From Timema cristinae (taxonomy: Eukaryota; Arthropoda; Insecta; Phasmatodea; Timematidae), in the NCBI GenBank assembly GCA_039000515.1, contig JBCFYV010000935.1:59158346-59222345 (forward strand): DNA of 64,000 nucleotides, read 5' to 3'. Of the stretch, positions 35,037-46,994 are shown piece after piece (within the stretch, counting starts at the first letter, position 1; every line of letters starts with the position of its first letter). The position numbers were made by a program, and so were the translations under genes. The notes under the pieces are model-generated. The model saw only the letters and a program-made list of their open reading frames with translations. It had not been told where the DNA came from and did no database searches.

Positions 35037-35052
35037 ACTTGACGTGATTTTT

Positions 35053-35309
35053 TTATATTAGTTAGCACCACGTCTTACTACCCGTTCGGGTTATAAGCTT
35101 TAAGTACTAATTACGTTAATGGATTTAGGAATTGGGAAGGTTGAATTAGAGGAAGTGAACCCACAAATGCGTGGAGGGAGAATGGAAAACCATTTAGGAA
35201 AAACCACCCCCAGTTCACCCGACCGAGATTCAAACCTCGATCTCCCCGTCCTCAGCAGTCGAGCTCAACACGACAAGCGCGTCAGCCAACTACGCCACCG
35301 AGGCGGGTT
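35053..35309 (-). mobile_element. SINE family B inserted at the same target as the preceding SINE A
   Basis: Reversed tail, body and head (AACTACGCCACCGAGGCGGG) are clear. ACTTGACGT flanks it at 35037-35045 and 35310-35318, so three copies of the target now bracket two SINEs. Confidence 0.85.
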
Positions 35310-35329
35310 ACTTGACGTATTACTATATT

Positions 35330-35977
35330 AAAGTAGTTTTAATAACAGGCTGTGAAAGAGCGTGAGATAGAGAGTATATTCTTATACATAATATATTATT
35401 TATACCTATAAAATTTAATAAATAATGCTTATAATATTGTAAAATGTTATCAATCTTGACCGAAAAAAACCCCACATGTTTTGTAACTACCTTAACGTGC
35501 CAGGAAGCGCGATAAACAATAGTCAAGGAGTTATCAGAGAATAACAGTAATTATTTGACATATTGGAAATAGGAGATATACAAATAATATTACAAGTGCC
35601 GAGGTACCACCCAAGGCAAGCTAAGTCGAAGATTTGTAGTTAAATATAACATATAATAAATATGACTAGAATTCAATACAAACCTATTGCCTAATTAGTA
35701 TGCTCGCCAATTTAAGTTTTAAAGTGAAAGACAACTATAGGCCTAACTAACATCAAGGATAGTCAACAACCAGCTACGACTCAAAAGTCAAAATGATAAT
35801 TAAACTCTATTTACTATATTTAGTCGCCTGGTGACAAGAATTTGTACTATCATAATGTATTTTGAGATAAAGTGACAACTTCCTAATACAATAAACCCGC
35901 CGCCTAACGGCTAAGGTATTTTGTACTGTACAATAATTCCCCAACGGACGCAATATCAGCATAATTTACTAAGCGCC
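35330..35977. other. AT-rich stretch, nothing recognised
   Basis: No gene or repeat identified. Confidence 0.35.
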
Positions 35978-35980
35978 TTA

Positions 35981-36597
35981 GGGTTCGGCCAGACTGACAA
36001 GCGTGCGAGCGAGCGCGTAATTAGCGGACCCTAGTTAGATTATTATTAGCACCGCGTCTTACTACCCGTTCGGGTTATACGCACTTACGCTAATGTGTAA
36101 TGGTAGGGTGATTGTGAGATGAAATGGAGGACCTACAGTTTAACGTGGAATCCGAACCACGGTGGCGGCCTGGCATTCCCCACATTCACAAGATGTCTTG
36201 TCAGAGGTGAAGGAAGGGTTTGGTAATCGGATAAATCTGTGCCGGGACCGAGGATTGAACCCCGGCCGCCAGCACAGAAGTGTGACACGTTACCCCTAGA
36301 CCGCCAGGTCACCGGGCCATTAATAGCAAGTGTGTTAAACCTATCACTGATAGCAAAAAGTCAAATATTATGTCAAAATGAGAAATTTTCCTAGCACTCA
36401 ATGAACCAACATACAATAATATTGGCTAGCGCCTGTAAACTAGACTGTACCGGGTCGAGCGCGCGCGCTTGAAAAATAGAACCAGTTCTATCTTTCAAGC
36501 GCGCGCGCTCGCTCGCTCCAGTGTGGCCACCCCCCATTACAACCAATGTGTTCTATTTTATATTTTAGTCGCTCGCGCGCTCAGTCTGGCCGTACCC
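35981..36597. mobile_element. PIF/Harbinger-like MITE with TTA duplications, containing a SINE A
   Basis: The left end GGGTTCGGCCAGACTGA and the reversed right end GGGTACGGCCAGACTGA differ by one base. TTA flanks both sides (35978-35980, 36598-36600). A 54-base palindrome at 36457-36510 (GAGCGCGCGCGCTTGAAA arms) and a GTGGCCACCC block resemble the element's own ends and the element at 21281-22755. Confidence 0.7.
36039..36313 (-). mobile_element. SINE family A, full length, inside the MITE
   Basis: All parts from (ATT)n to box A (TTACCCCTAGACCGCCAGGT) are intact and close to consensus. Confidence 0.85.
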
Positions 36598-36600
36598 TTA

Positions 36601-37551
36601 CACACATGCGCTAATAATACGTACTCGAACGTAACTGAAGTTTAGGTACATAATAAATGCTATTCTTGGAAGTATCTCACGATCCAAACAATGCCCAAAT
36701 ACATCAAAGTTTAATTAGAGCAGTACTAACAATATATGTGCTCAGCCCACACAGGTGTTTAAAGACATTAAGTGATAAACAATAAATCTATGGAACCAAA
36801 TTATTCCGCTTTCCCATAGCAATTAATGTAATTCAGTGCTCTCGAAGATACAAAGCTCTACGCTAAAGTTTAAGAGCTTGCTTCTCGTCCAATCAAACAT
36901 TACTCTACAAAGCAATAATTTTAATAAGCATATCGCTTATAGTTAGAGTCCTTGAGTCCCACATATTAAATGTAAATTTAGACTATCAAGGAATTATTTA
37001 CTCACATAAAACTTATTTGGTTTTACCACCACAACATAGCATAAGTTCGAAATAGTTAAAGATAAAGCACATATCTGAAAGTTGAAGTTCTCGGTCCCTA
37101 CATAACTATATGATAATTTAAACTGTCTAAGTAACGGACTCAAAATATTCCCAACAAACATCAACTGCCAATCAGACAGTCGGCAAGAGCGCAAATAGAC
37201 GCAACCCGCCTAGCGGCGAAACAGAAATTACGTTCCATAGGAAAAGGAAAGGTTCATCTAGCAGTAAAAATACAAGAGGATACGTGGTTGAAAATCAACC
37301 ACGCTGATACAAAAATAACCCATCGTGAAATATACATTTAAATTAATAAGTCCTAAAATAATAATAATTGCCGCTCTCACCTAGTAAGCCAGTGATACAA
37401 TGAGTAACCATGTAAAACAAACATCGCGTTGTCCGTAGTACACCTATTGAGGCTGTCGACACGTCTTACCCGCAATTAGATGATGGGATGATGTGATTAT
37501 GAAGTTGTGGAGCTGGTGTGAATCTTAACATATTTTAAGCCTAATTAGCTA
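36601..37551. other. Unannotated stretch
   Basis: Short inverted piece GTGGTTGAAAATCAACCAC at 37284-37302; otherwise nothing recognised. Confidence 0.35.
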
Positions 37552-37671
37552 AACCTCGGTGACCGTTGGGATCATTCCCCTTAAGGGAAAAGTACCTACG
37601 GTACCAACCAGGAATCGAACCCGGGACCCCCAATGTTAGGTGCAGTGACCACTACGCCACAAGGCAGGTTT
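37552..37671 (-). mobile_element. SINE family E
   Basis: On the - strand, box A TTGTGGCGTAGTGGTCACTG and box B CCGGGTTCGATTCC are near-perfect tRNA promoter boxes. Body matches 25089-25213. Confidence 0.65.
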
Positions 37672-38154
37672 GCGTTACCGCTTATTGAAGATCAAGGTAA
37701 TTTTGGTCACTAAAATATTATTTGAAAGAACTTACTACATTTGCGAGTTTAAAAGACTCAAAAGATCGAATTTTATTGATGATGTAACTACGGTCGACTG
37801 AAAACTGCCTAAAGATCGAACCGGCCGATCGCGATAGATCAGTTGCCAACCCCTCCCCACCACCATCTCCCCCGATTCTAAACCAAACAAAACATAATGC
37901 CACTTTTCCGAGTTTTGAGTGATTTTTAAAAATGTGTCAAAAACACCGTCCATCGAAGTGGGGGTGAACGTGAGTGATGCGATATCCAAACTTTTTTTTT
38001 TTACTCACGGCCCGTTCATGAGAAACATGATTTATCGTTCGTTGACGATAAACTTATGTTTTTATAACTGTAAATAAAATATTAGATAGAGCTATAAATC
38101 AATATAACTTCATCAATTCTACATTTGTCTTTCTGTCCTTAAAAAATAGAATGC
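37672..38154. other. Unannotated stretch
   Basis: Two short overlapping - frames (37718-37989) with no motif. Confidence 0.3.
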
Positions 38155-38310
38155 GCCATTGGTCACTTGGTTTAGAGTCTCGCGTTAGACTGGGAGGCCA
38201 AGGTTCGAACCTTGGTCATTTGCACTCGAGATGAGTTTATTACATGTGATCGATTACTATTGTTTTTCCATCTTCTCTGAAAGCTGATGCAGGTGCACTT
38301 TTTTAAAAGT
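38155..38310 (+). mobile_element. tRNA-derived element (family H, single copy)
   Basis: TTGGTTTAGAGTCTCGCGTT (box A) and CCAAGGTTCGAACCTTGG (box B inside an 18-base palindrome). The AAGCTGATGCAGGTGCAC end recalls the B/C SINE body. The T loop would be one base short and no anticodon arm is clear, so it is not a functional tRNA gene. Confidence 0.45.
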
Positions 38311-38649
38311 ATCTTGCTCATATCAACCCCCTAGAACCGTAAAGGTGTCCACCTAACAGACCATTGAAGTTTTGCAGACGTCCAGAAATACTGCGTTGTT
38401 CAAGATGTGGTGTGTAATTTCTAAATATTGCTTACTCCAAAATGTAGGCGAAAGGTATCAACATGTTACGTTGAGATAAAATAAAAAATTGGCCTTTTAA
38501 GCTTGTAGAGTTAAAAAAAAATCATTCAAAGCTAAAATTGGTTCATTTTTCATGACGTTTTACGTGAGATGACGCAATTATGAGATTAAATTAAGTGGTT
38601 AGAAACTTAGATCTCGGTTTCATAAAACAAATAGTAGATTATCTTAGTA

Positions 38650-39567
38650 TTGATTTATTTTATTTGTTTGAGGTATTTAACATGCACTTTTTGAACCTAC
38701 TGATTGTATCCACAAACGAGCATTTCTATGGGCGAGTACGAAAGGGCCTATCAATTTAGCCGAGTAAGGTATTTTCACATACCTTACAACAGCGATTCTT
38801 AACCGGGGCGCCACGAAAGGTTTTTTGGGGGCCTTAAAAAAATAATATAAAATGATATTTGCTTATTACTGAAGTCAATTATCTTAAATTTTACGTTTTG
38901 GAAGAAATAATTTGATGCATGTAAGTACAATAGACCCTCGATTTTCCGGGGTAATGAAGTGGAGAAGTACGGATAATATGAATCACAGATAGTACAAATA
39001 ATCCCCATCTGTTTACCATCGCCATTCAAAATTTGCTGCCCTTTATTTCTACTTATTTATGGGAAAAGGATTTTCCGCAATGATAACTATTAAAACTAAG
39101 CAACTAACTCTCCTCCGAATTGACTCTTGCATGCAACTGGCATTAAATAACACAATTGAAACAAAAAGATACAAATTAGTGGAAAGTGTTCAACAACAGA
39201 GGTCCCATTAAATACATTTAGCTAAGTTAATTTATGTTTTTTATTTGTTTGTTATTACATTCAGTAAATAAAGTCACCATTTTAGAATACATCCTTAATA
39301 GGTAATTAATGTTATTAAAAAACTAGGGAACACGAAAAAATATTTTAGGATATTTAGGGGGCCGCGAGTAATAAAAGGTTAAGGCTGCCTTGCAGGGTTG
39401 TTTCACATGCTACTATTCACATGGGACCAGCGGCTTTACTTCCCCTCCGAAGGAAGTTGTGCTACGGAGTTTAATCGCTCAAGAAAACTTTGTCGACCCC
39501 GGCCGGGATTGAACCCACGAACATTGGATCCTGAGGCGAGCACTTTACCCCACGATCACTGAGGGCA
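38650..39567 (-). mobile_element. SINE family D, split by a hAT element
   Basis: The left part GGGCGAGTACGAAAGGGCCT and right part CTTTACTTCCCCTCCGAAGG with reversed box B (GGGATTGAACCCACGAAC) match the intact copy at 19706-19998. The 598-bp hAT lies between them. Confidence 0.7.
38790..39387. mobile_element. Non-autonomous hAT element, 598 bp, 8-bp duplication
   Basis: Starts CAGCGATTCTTAACC and ends GGTTAAGGCTG (reversed CAGCCTTAACC). Flanks CCTTACAA (38782-38789) and CCTTGCAG (39388-39395) match at 6 of 8, as expected for an old hAT duplication; the empty site is seen in the D copy at 19.8 kb. Inside, GACCCTCGATTTTCCGGGG and CGGATAAT recall pogo/Tigger ends. A second copy is at 60439-60991. 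Confidence 0.7.
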
Positions 39568-39778
39568 ACGATTAATTCAGTAAAATATGATCACTGCGTA
39601 ACATTTAAAAATAAATTAAAATAGTTTTAATGGTTTTGAAACTATATACTGTAACTGCCATTTACATAAGTAACAGTGTGAGGGTATTGCTCAAGTGGGC
39701 GGCATCTTTGATAAACATCATGTTAAAACGTAATAATTAAAATTATTTTGAATTTCTTTTACTTTATCACACACACAC

Positions 39779-39809
<31 letters not shown>

Positions 39810-41289
39810 TATATATATATATATATATATAAGTATTGTAATATTGAAATTTTCTGCCTCTTGCTTATGTTGAATCTTGATTTTCATGTGCCTTAAACTC
39901 CAAAAAGTGTCTTACAATTCTGTCTATCTGTCTAACCGTGGTGCTACATCCTAGACTGTTAAATAAATTTTGTTCAGACTTGATTTTTAGATGTTATAAG
40001 TATTTTTTCCCTGGCTCTTAAATTAAAGAAGTAGGCCTATACTGATGGTTGTTTTTTTAGAAAGTTTAATTTTTGGGGAAATAGTTTTAACAATTTTTTT
40101 AAAATGGTTATTTAAGGAGTATTTTAAATGTCAAATAACACTGTCTACTAGCTTTACGGGGGGGGGGGGATGTTTTATTGTAGATTACTCGCCATTACTG
40201 ATATTTGGAAATGCACATAGCGTTTTTGTTCCAAACAGATGTTTAGAAATGGTTTTAAATGATGAATAAAAATTATTTGATAAATATTTTACCAATGACT
40301 GATTTTTGTATTTTTTAAATATGATTTTAGCAATTTTGTTTGTAGTTAAATCAGAAGAATGTTTCATAAATCATATTTGTTTTTCTTAGTAAATTTATTT
40401 AGGGGTGGTTCACAGATGACTGATTTTTAAAAATTTGCCACAAACAATAATATACAATATTTAAAAAGTATGCACGATTGTGTCGTATCATTTATTTATA
40501 AAATACTCTATAAATACTTTCATATACATTTTTCGATGGGCCGTTGATTTAATTTTAATGAAGATACGCTTGTAAGCATATATATCGATTTTGAACCATT
40601 CTATTACACAAGTTTGTTTTTATTATAATATATATATATATTTTCCATCCGTTTTCCAGAAGTGGTTGCTCCGGAAAGAAATAACCCCGGACGCGACCTC
40701 ATTTCCCAATACGCGTATATTCCTCTGTACATTCTCCAAATAGTCGTAATGAACGAAACGGGTTTACAAAACATTCTCTTCTGCGTCGAGAGCAGCGATC
40801 CACTCATTCTACCGGTTTTTATCTCTTCCTGCACAAAGCGATGAAATAATATTATTAATTAATGCTCCGCTCCCACTGCCCGCCCATCCAAAATGATTGA
40901 AACTCGCCCGTTGCTGGGATGTGGAATTTAGTTTAGCACCCCCTTCCCTTGCCCCTGCATCACTTTACCCCCTGTTTTTTTTAAAATAAAAATCTACGTC
41001 AGTATGTGTGGCTTACGTTTTTGGTTTTACTCAGTTGTTTGGTTATTATTCGTACGTTCCATCAGTTACCTATTGAGGCGTATGAACTGATAGTTACATC
41101 GGTACATGGTACCACCCCACACATTTTGATTGATGGGTACATGATGCGAATGTACCCACTCATATTTTAAGATAAAAGTTATTAACCCTGATTTTTTTTT
41201 TTTTTTATAGAGAACCCACTTTCGACCAACAACATTGATTGAAAGTCACTGAAGTTTGCATTGTATGAAATATGTTTTAATTCAATTTG
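39568..41289. other. AT-rich stretch with a (TA)n run
   Basis: (TA)n at 39779-39831 and a 12-G run at about 40158-40169. Short frames at 40662-40844 on both strands lack motifs. No gene recognised. Confidence 0.35.
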
Positions 41290-41298
41290 TTAGTTAAA

Positions 41299-41547
41299 TA
41301 ATAATAATAATAATAATATATTATTATTATTAATAATACTTAGCACCGCGTCTTACTACCCGTTCGAGCTATACTCTTAAATACTAATAACGCTAATGGG
41401 ATTTAAAGGAAGCGCACCCACATTTGCGTGGAGGGAGAGTGTAAAACCATTTAGGAACCACCACCCCCAGTTCACCCGAACGTCCTCTGCAGTATAGCCC
41501 AACACGAAACTAACGCGTTAGCTAACTACGCCAACGAGGCGGGGTTT
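41299..41547 (-). mobile_element. SINE family B with 9-bp duplication and box B deletion
   Basis: TTAGTTAAA flanks at 41290-41298 and 41548-41556. Box B is deleted (CACCCGAACGTCC in place of the usual GATTCGAATCTC segment). Confidence 0.8.
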
Positions 41548-41556
41548 TTAGTTAAA

Positions 41557-42162
41557 AAAGTTATCAAACGCTTCCAATATACCTTCCTATTGGTTACTGT
41601 ATATTTCTCTTTAATAATCAAAGAGGCTAAGAATGTAAATACAATTGTAATATTTGTATTCACACCCTTGTTGCCACCTATAGTTTAAATTAATTCGAAA
41701 ATTAAAACAATATGACTGCACAATTTTAACAAGTGTATAATTATAAGCTATAAAAAGTGATTCAATGATTTCAAAATATTACAGTTTACGAGTTGTGAGG
41801 GTAAAAAACTTGCTATTTATGCTTTTTGCGTGCCGTTGTAAGGCAAAGTAATTAATTAATTGGGGTGAAATTTAGTAATAACTAGACATTCATATGAGGT
41901 GTACACAATGAGATATTTATAATATAAATGCTATTTATTTGTGTAAATTGTTTGTAGAATTACAATCCTATTTAGATAGGAAGGAATTTTATTGGACAGT
42001 TATAAATGTTACTAAAATAATTTTAATATACTCATACGTAGATTCATGTGTGTGGTCTGCAACAATCATTTTTGATCAATATTATCAATACCTATAAAAT
42101 AACAATAATAATATCTTGAAATGCTATCATTGTTGACTGCAAAAAATATGTTTGTGTTCTTT
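41557..42162. other. AT-rich stretch, nothing recognised
   Basis: No gene or repeat identified. Confidence 0.35.
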
Positions 42163-42166
42163 AAAA

Positions 42167-42338
42167 GGTGCTCCAAATGTCCAGTGGTAATAAAATCCAG
42201 GTATATGTTGGTTTCAGCCTCTGTCTCGGTAATATAAACAGTGGTATGTAAAGGTGCTCCAAATGTCCAGTGGTAATAAAATCCAGGTATATGTTGGTTT
42301 CAGCCTCTGTCTCGGTAATATAAACAGTGGTATGTAAA
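42167..42338. repeat. Perfect 86-bp tandem duplication
   Basis: Two identical units start at 42167 and 42253 (GGTGCTCCAAATGTCCAGTG). I see no base difference, so the duplication is recent or an assembly artefact. Confidence 0.95.
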
Positions 42339-42366
42339 GGCGAAGAGGAGTTGATTGGGATAATTC

Positions 42367-42628
42367 TTTTTTTTAAGCATTGCGTCTTATTACTCTTTCG
42401 TGTTATATGCTTATGTAGGGTCTACTAATTAGGCTAATAGGTTCAGAATATGTAATGTTGAATTTTTAGGGCATGTACCCTAATTTCCATGGAGGGAGAG
42501 TGTAAAACCATTTTGAAAAAAACACTCAGTACATCCAATCGGTATTCGAACCCCGATCTCCCCGTCATGGGAAGTCTAGTATGTTGGGCTAGTGACGTGT
42601 TCCTTAGACCGTTCTACCACAGAATCGG
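42367..42628 (-). mobile_element. SINE family C, diverged
   Basis: Reversed tail AAGCATTGCGTCTTATTACT, body CCATGGAGGGAGAGTGTAAA, box B GTATTCGAACCCCG and head. Confidence 0.65.
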
Positions 42629-42874
42629 ATGATGTGAGATGACATCCAAAACGAGAGTTTTGGCTTGCTTTAAAAGTAACACTTAAAATGTTTCTGAACA
42701 CGAAGGTTAATTCGATTTTTTTTTAAACTAGCAGTATACTCTGTCAAGAATTCAAATAATCATTTGACTGCCGATTCAAGGACAAGCACGTTATTGGTCA
42801 TGTCTTTAAATGTGTTATTGCTCACTAACATATTTGTATGTATAATAATTTATACTAACTTTAATATTATCTAA

Positions 42875-43140
42875 GGTGATCTGGTGGTCTAGGGGTAAGG
42901 TGTCGGACTTCTATGCTGGCGGCGGGTTCAATCCTCGTCCCGGCACAGATTTATCTGATTTCTAAACCCTTCCTTCACCTCTGACAAGATATCTTGTGAA
43001 TGTGGGAATGCCAGGCCTCCACCGTGGTTCGGATTCACGTTAAACTGTAGGTCCTTCATTTCATCTCACAGTCACCCTACCATTACACATTAGCGTAAGT
43101 GCGTATAACCCGAACGGGTAGTAAGACGAGGTGCTAATAA
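42875..43140 (+). mobile_element. SINE family A with perfect 13-bp duplication
   Basis: TAATATTATCTAA occurs at 42862-42874 and 43141-43153. Box A GGTGGTCTAGGGGTAAGGTG is intact; box B reads GGGTTCAATCC. Confidence 0.9.
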
Positions 43141-43153
43141 TAATATTATCTAA

Positions 43154-44013
43154 TCGTGAGAAATTAATATTTTATTTTCAATCAATTTAATATACCTTGT
43201 TATAATTTATGTCTGGAGGTATCTGTAACCAGAATAGTAAAACTGATTTTAATCAAACTTAAGAAGGGAAGATCAATCAATAATTTTTCACAAAGTGTAC
43301 ATCCAAATTACCATATTTTACTCACCCCTGCGATGTCTCGTAGCACGTGTTCTCATTTAGCTTTTGCCGGTGGCACCATTTTGCCCGCATCAGGCACCGA
43401 ACTGCGGACCTGCCACGCCCCAATCTTCCGGCGAGTGGGCAGAACATTGCGTCACAATATTGACCCCTCTCCCACCCTCTTGATAGCACCGCTCCCCCCT
43501 CCTCCCTGCCAACCCAAACCGTCATAATCTGTGTCAAAGCGCGTCACCTCATGGCTCATAGTGCTGGAAACAGCGACAGGACGAGGTTTGGTTAAAATAA
43601 ATTATCAACTCCCCGCATCAAAATTTGACAGATGCGCTGCTCCCTTCCTCCCCTTTTCTCTCACATAAAACACTACAGCCTCCCCTTCCCCCCTCTTAGC
43701 TTTTAGGTTGGTTGATACGACAGCGTGTAAACTATAAAATGCTTTGACGCATATTATTTAGTTCCAACTTTTTTTTGCCCCCCCCCCCCCCCACCCCCTT
43801 CCTTCAGAATTTTCTACACTCTCACACATAAATTATGCATGAGTATTTTATATTCAAGTAGGAGACAAAATGTCGACCTCTTGTGAATGTTAACACATTT
43901 TTTTTCTTTCGGGTTATCAATGTAATTACTTTTACTAACTTATTTAAAATGTCACTCAAAAGGATCTCATTTAATTGATTTCTATACTTATTTTTTAAAT
44001 TTTAACACATGTA
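43154..44013. other. Unannotated stretch with a GC-richer patch
   Basis: The patch at 43320-43560 has frames on both strands without motifs. A 15-C run is at about 43778-43792. Confidence 0.35.
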
Positions 44014-44450
44014 CAGTAGGGGCCCCCCATATCCGCGGGTAATACGTTCCTGGATTTACCGTGGTTTCATGAAACTGCGGATAGTATCTAACACTCATAT
44101 AACGTGATATTCTTGTAACACACATAAATACGATAAAGTTTAATTGATAAATTATTCACAGTAAGACATTACCAACATTAAAATAATAAAGTACATAATA
44201 ATAACAAACACTTACACTACAGTGTATTTACTATTTTTAATTATTCTTGTTGCGACGATCAATTATGATAATGATAATGAGTCAACTAATGAATTACATA
44301 GTAGGTGCAGTGCGTTTGTGCTGCTAATATTACGGCCATTTGTCGCTTGGCGCGAGGTTTGAAACTTAAAAACCATATTTTTACTTTAATCAAAACTAAA
44401 TAAAATTGGGAAGCGGTGAACCACGAATACTGAATCAGTGGGTAAACCTT
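44014..44450. mobile_element. pogo/Tigger-like relic
   Basis: The start CAGTAGGGGCCCCCCATATC followed by CGCGGGTAATACGTTCCTGG and CTGCGGATAGTATC matches the pattern of Tigger-type termini. The right end is degraded (GGTGAACCACGAATACTGAA near 44415). Confidence 0.4.
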
Positions 44451-44595
44451 CTGTTTATGTAAAGGGTTTTATTACGATTGTGATTTTTCTACACATAGCC
44501 TACACATTGACTGAACACAAATGTTTTATTATTTTATAAAGCTATAGGCTATGAACTTAGATTATCACTCACACTGGTGGCCACGCAGTCTAAGG

Positions 44596-44806
44596 CAGTG
44601 GTATTAAACCTTTTTTGTTCGCGCACCCCCAGATATAATTTATCTTCAACTTTGCACTTTCAAATTTGTGGGTGCATAATACATATTTTATATAATATCT
44701 AAGATAAATCAAAAACATTGCATACAAAATATATATAAATATAAATGATATATATATTTTTTACGTACCTTGTAAGATGCCTTTGTCAAACGCAGGTTGA
44801 ATACTG
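44596..44806. mobile_element. Small hAT-like MITE
   Basis: CAGTGGTATTAAACC at the start and GGTTGAATACTG at the end form a short imperfect TIR. The next bases (TTTTTTGTTCGCGCACCCCC) recur diverged at about 53421-53440. No clear 8-bp duplication. Confidence 0.4.
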
Positions 44807-45081
44807 GAGTAGTGTTTTTAGTGATATTACTTGTAAATTGTATTAAGGAGATATTTATAAATATTAGTATAAGATAATATTTTAAATTTTACATTCGGTA
44901 TAACCTGAAATATGTAAATCACCTTTACGTCATTTAAATCAAGATTGAATAAATTTATACTGAGTATGCATTTTTTTTTTTTAAATAAAAGATCGATAAT
45001 GAAATGAATAATAAACTTTTGAAAATTAGATAGTAAATGCTTGAGAGCAGTCAATGTTACAAAATATATAAGGATACAATA

Positions 45082-45302
45082 TTATTATTATTTATTTTAT
45101 TTAGTATCACATCTTACTACCTGTTCGGGTTATACTCTTAATACCAACTACATTAATGGCTTAGGAATTGGGAAGGTTAAATTTAGAGGAAGTGTACTTG
45201 CATTTGCGGGGAAGGAGAGTGGAAAACCAATTTCAGTTCACCCGAGCGAGATTCGGATTTCGATCTCCCCTTCATTGGCAGTCTAGTCTACTGCGAGAGT
45301 AC
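45082..45302 (-). mobile_element. SINE B/C copy
   Basis: Tail (TAGTATCACATCTTACTACC), body (TGCATTTGCGGGGAAGGAGA) and a family C-like head (CAGTCTAGTCTACTGCGAGA). The copy breaks off at the head. Confidence 0.65.
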
Positions 45303-45469
45303 TGATCATATTATGTAGCTTTAGATCACATGACTTGACGTATGAAAGATTTAAAGTTGTTTTATTAAATTTTGTATTGTAAATATTGTCCTACAGCTAT
45401 AGTCAGCCAGCTGCCGCTTTAGAGTGTGGTTTTCTTTATTTTAATTTAGAAAACGAGATTGAAACATGC

Positions 45470-45705
45470 AGAAGTCTTAGCTCAGTCGGTAATGTATTTG
45501 TGTCTACTGTGCTAAGGGTCCTGGGTTCGATTCCTGGCATGGCCGAAATATTTATCACTGAGGAAATATGGATTTCCCCTTTTAACAGTAATGAATAAAC
45601 GGCCGGGAGCCATAATATGGTTTCTGTTCTAGATTTACGTTAGTTTACAAATCGTGTGCTGATATAGTCAGTTGGTTTAAAAAGCGCACATTAAATACCT
45701 AAATA
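45470..45705 (+). mobile_element. SINE family G, best copy
   Basis: Box A CTTAGCTCAGTCGGTAATG and box B CCTGGGTTCGATTCCTGG are close to a real tRNA. Body TATGGATTTCCCCTTTTAAC, then AATCGTGTGCTGATATAGTC. It lacks the A/B/C 3' tail. Confidence 0.65.
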
Positions 45706-46055
45706 ATTGAAAAAAAATAAACCTCTTAAACGGTTTTACTATTTAAAGAGATACTAATATTAACAATTAAATTGATCCCAATTTAACTTTCGTCAAAGGA
45801 ACAGTGCAAAAAAACCGCATTGCGATGCTATTTCTGGCTTAAGCGTAATCGAGTATAATTATGTATATTATACAATATCCCGGTTAATCGGTCATGAGAT
45901 GGATGGGCTAATGAATGAAACTATAAGCACTGGATGTGAACATTGATAATCTTTTCTCTCGGGAGAGTTATAATCCGGGAAAGTAATAATTCATCGAGTC
46001 GAACCTTACACACACCTGGGTATTGATTTATACGCCTAACTTTGATGTAAAGAGA

Positions 46056-46057
<2 letters not shown>

Positions 46058-46103
<46 letters not shown>

Positions 46104-46371
46104 CATCACCGCGTCTTACTACCCGTTCGGGTTATACGCACTTACGCTAATGTGTAATGGTAGGGTGATTGTGAGATGAAATGAAGGACCTACAGTTTAA
46201 CGTGGAATCTGAACCACGGTGGAGGCCTGGCATTCCCCACATTCACAAGATGTCTTGTCAGAGGTGAAGGAAAGGTTTGGTAATCAGATAAATCTGTTCC
46301 AGAACCGAGGATTGAACCCCGGCCGCCAGCATAGAAGTCTTGACACCTTACCCCTAGACCACCAGGTCACC
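46058..46371 (-). mobile_element. SINE family A with perfect 13-bp duplication
   Basis: ATGTAAAGAGATG occurs at 46045-46057 and 46372-46384. The (TTA)n tail spans about 46058-46102. All SINE parts are intact. Confidence 0.92.
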
Positions 46372-46514
46372 ATGTAAAGAGATGATTGAATCATTGTTTA
46401 ATTTGCTCATTTTACATTCTGTAATCTGTTTGAATTGTCAGTATGATGATATTTTTTTTTCTTTTTAATTCTTGGGATCAAACAATTATTTATGTTTAAT
46501 GAATTTATTATTAC

Positions 46515-46725
46515 TAGATAGCTGCATCGGTGGGAACTTGGATTGAGTCATCAAATGATTCGTTTGCTTTGTAGTTGACAGGAAAGTAAGAGTTTGATTC
46601 CACGACTGGGATTGGTTGGTCCTATGTGGTTTTCCATTCATCCTCCACGCAAATGTGGAAAATTTCCTTTAAACTGTAACCTTCATGATCCTACCTTATT
46701 AGCTCAGTTAATTGCAGAACAGCTG
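46515..46725 (+). mobile_element. Degenerate tRNA-SINE
   Basis: TCCTCCACGCAAATGTGG and CTTCATGATCC match the B/C body; box B is AGAGTTTGATTCC. Confidence 0.45.
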
Positions 46726-46934
46726 GAACGATTAGCAAGAAGTAGTGGGGGAAAATTTTTTTTTTTTTTTGGGTCAAATAGATTTGAAACCTTTTCATCT
46801 ACGTTATACACTTACTATTTTTTGTGAATATTTTCAAAAATTTACAACACATTATGGTATAGAAATGATTTTGATAGCACTTTATACTTTGCTGCGACTA
46901 TTGATTTTCATTCAGATTAAAAATATAAGGTTCT

Positions 46935-46994
<60 letters not shown>
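46935..46994. repeat. (GAT)n microsatellite
   Basis: About 20 uninterrupted GAT units. The methionine-run frame at 46745-47179 is produced by it. Confidence 0.95.

Noticed and set aside
38155..38310. Functional tRNA gene
   Set aside because: The box B palindrome is striking, but the T loop is short, the acceptor stem does not pair, and the downstream sequence resembles SINE bodies.
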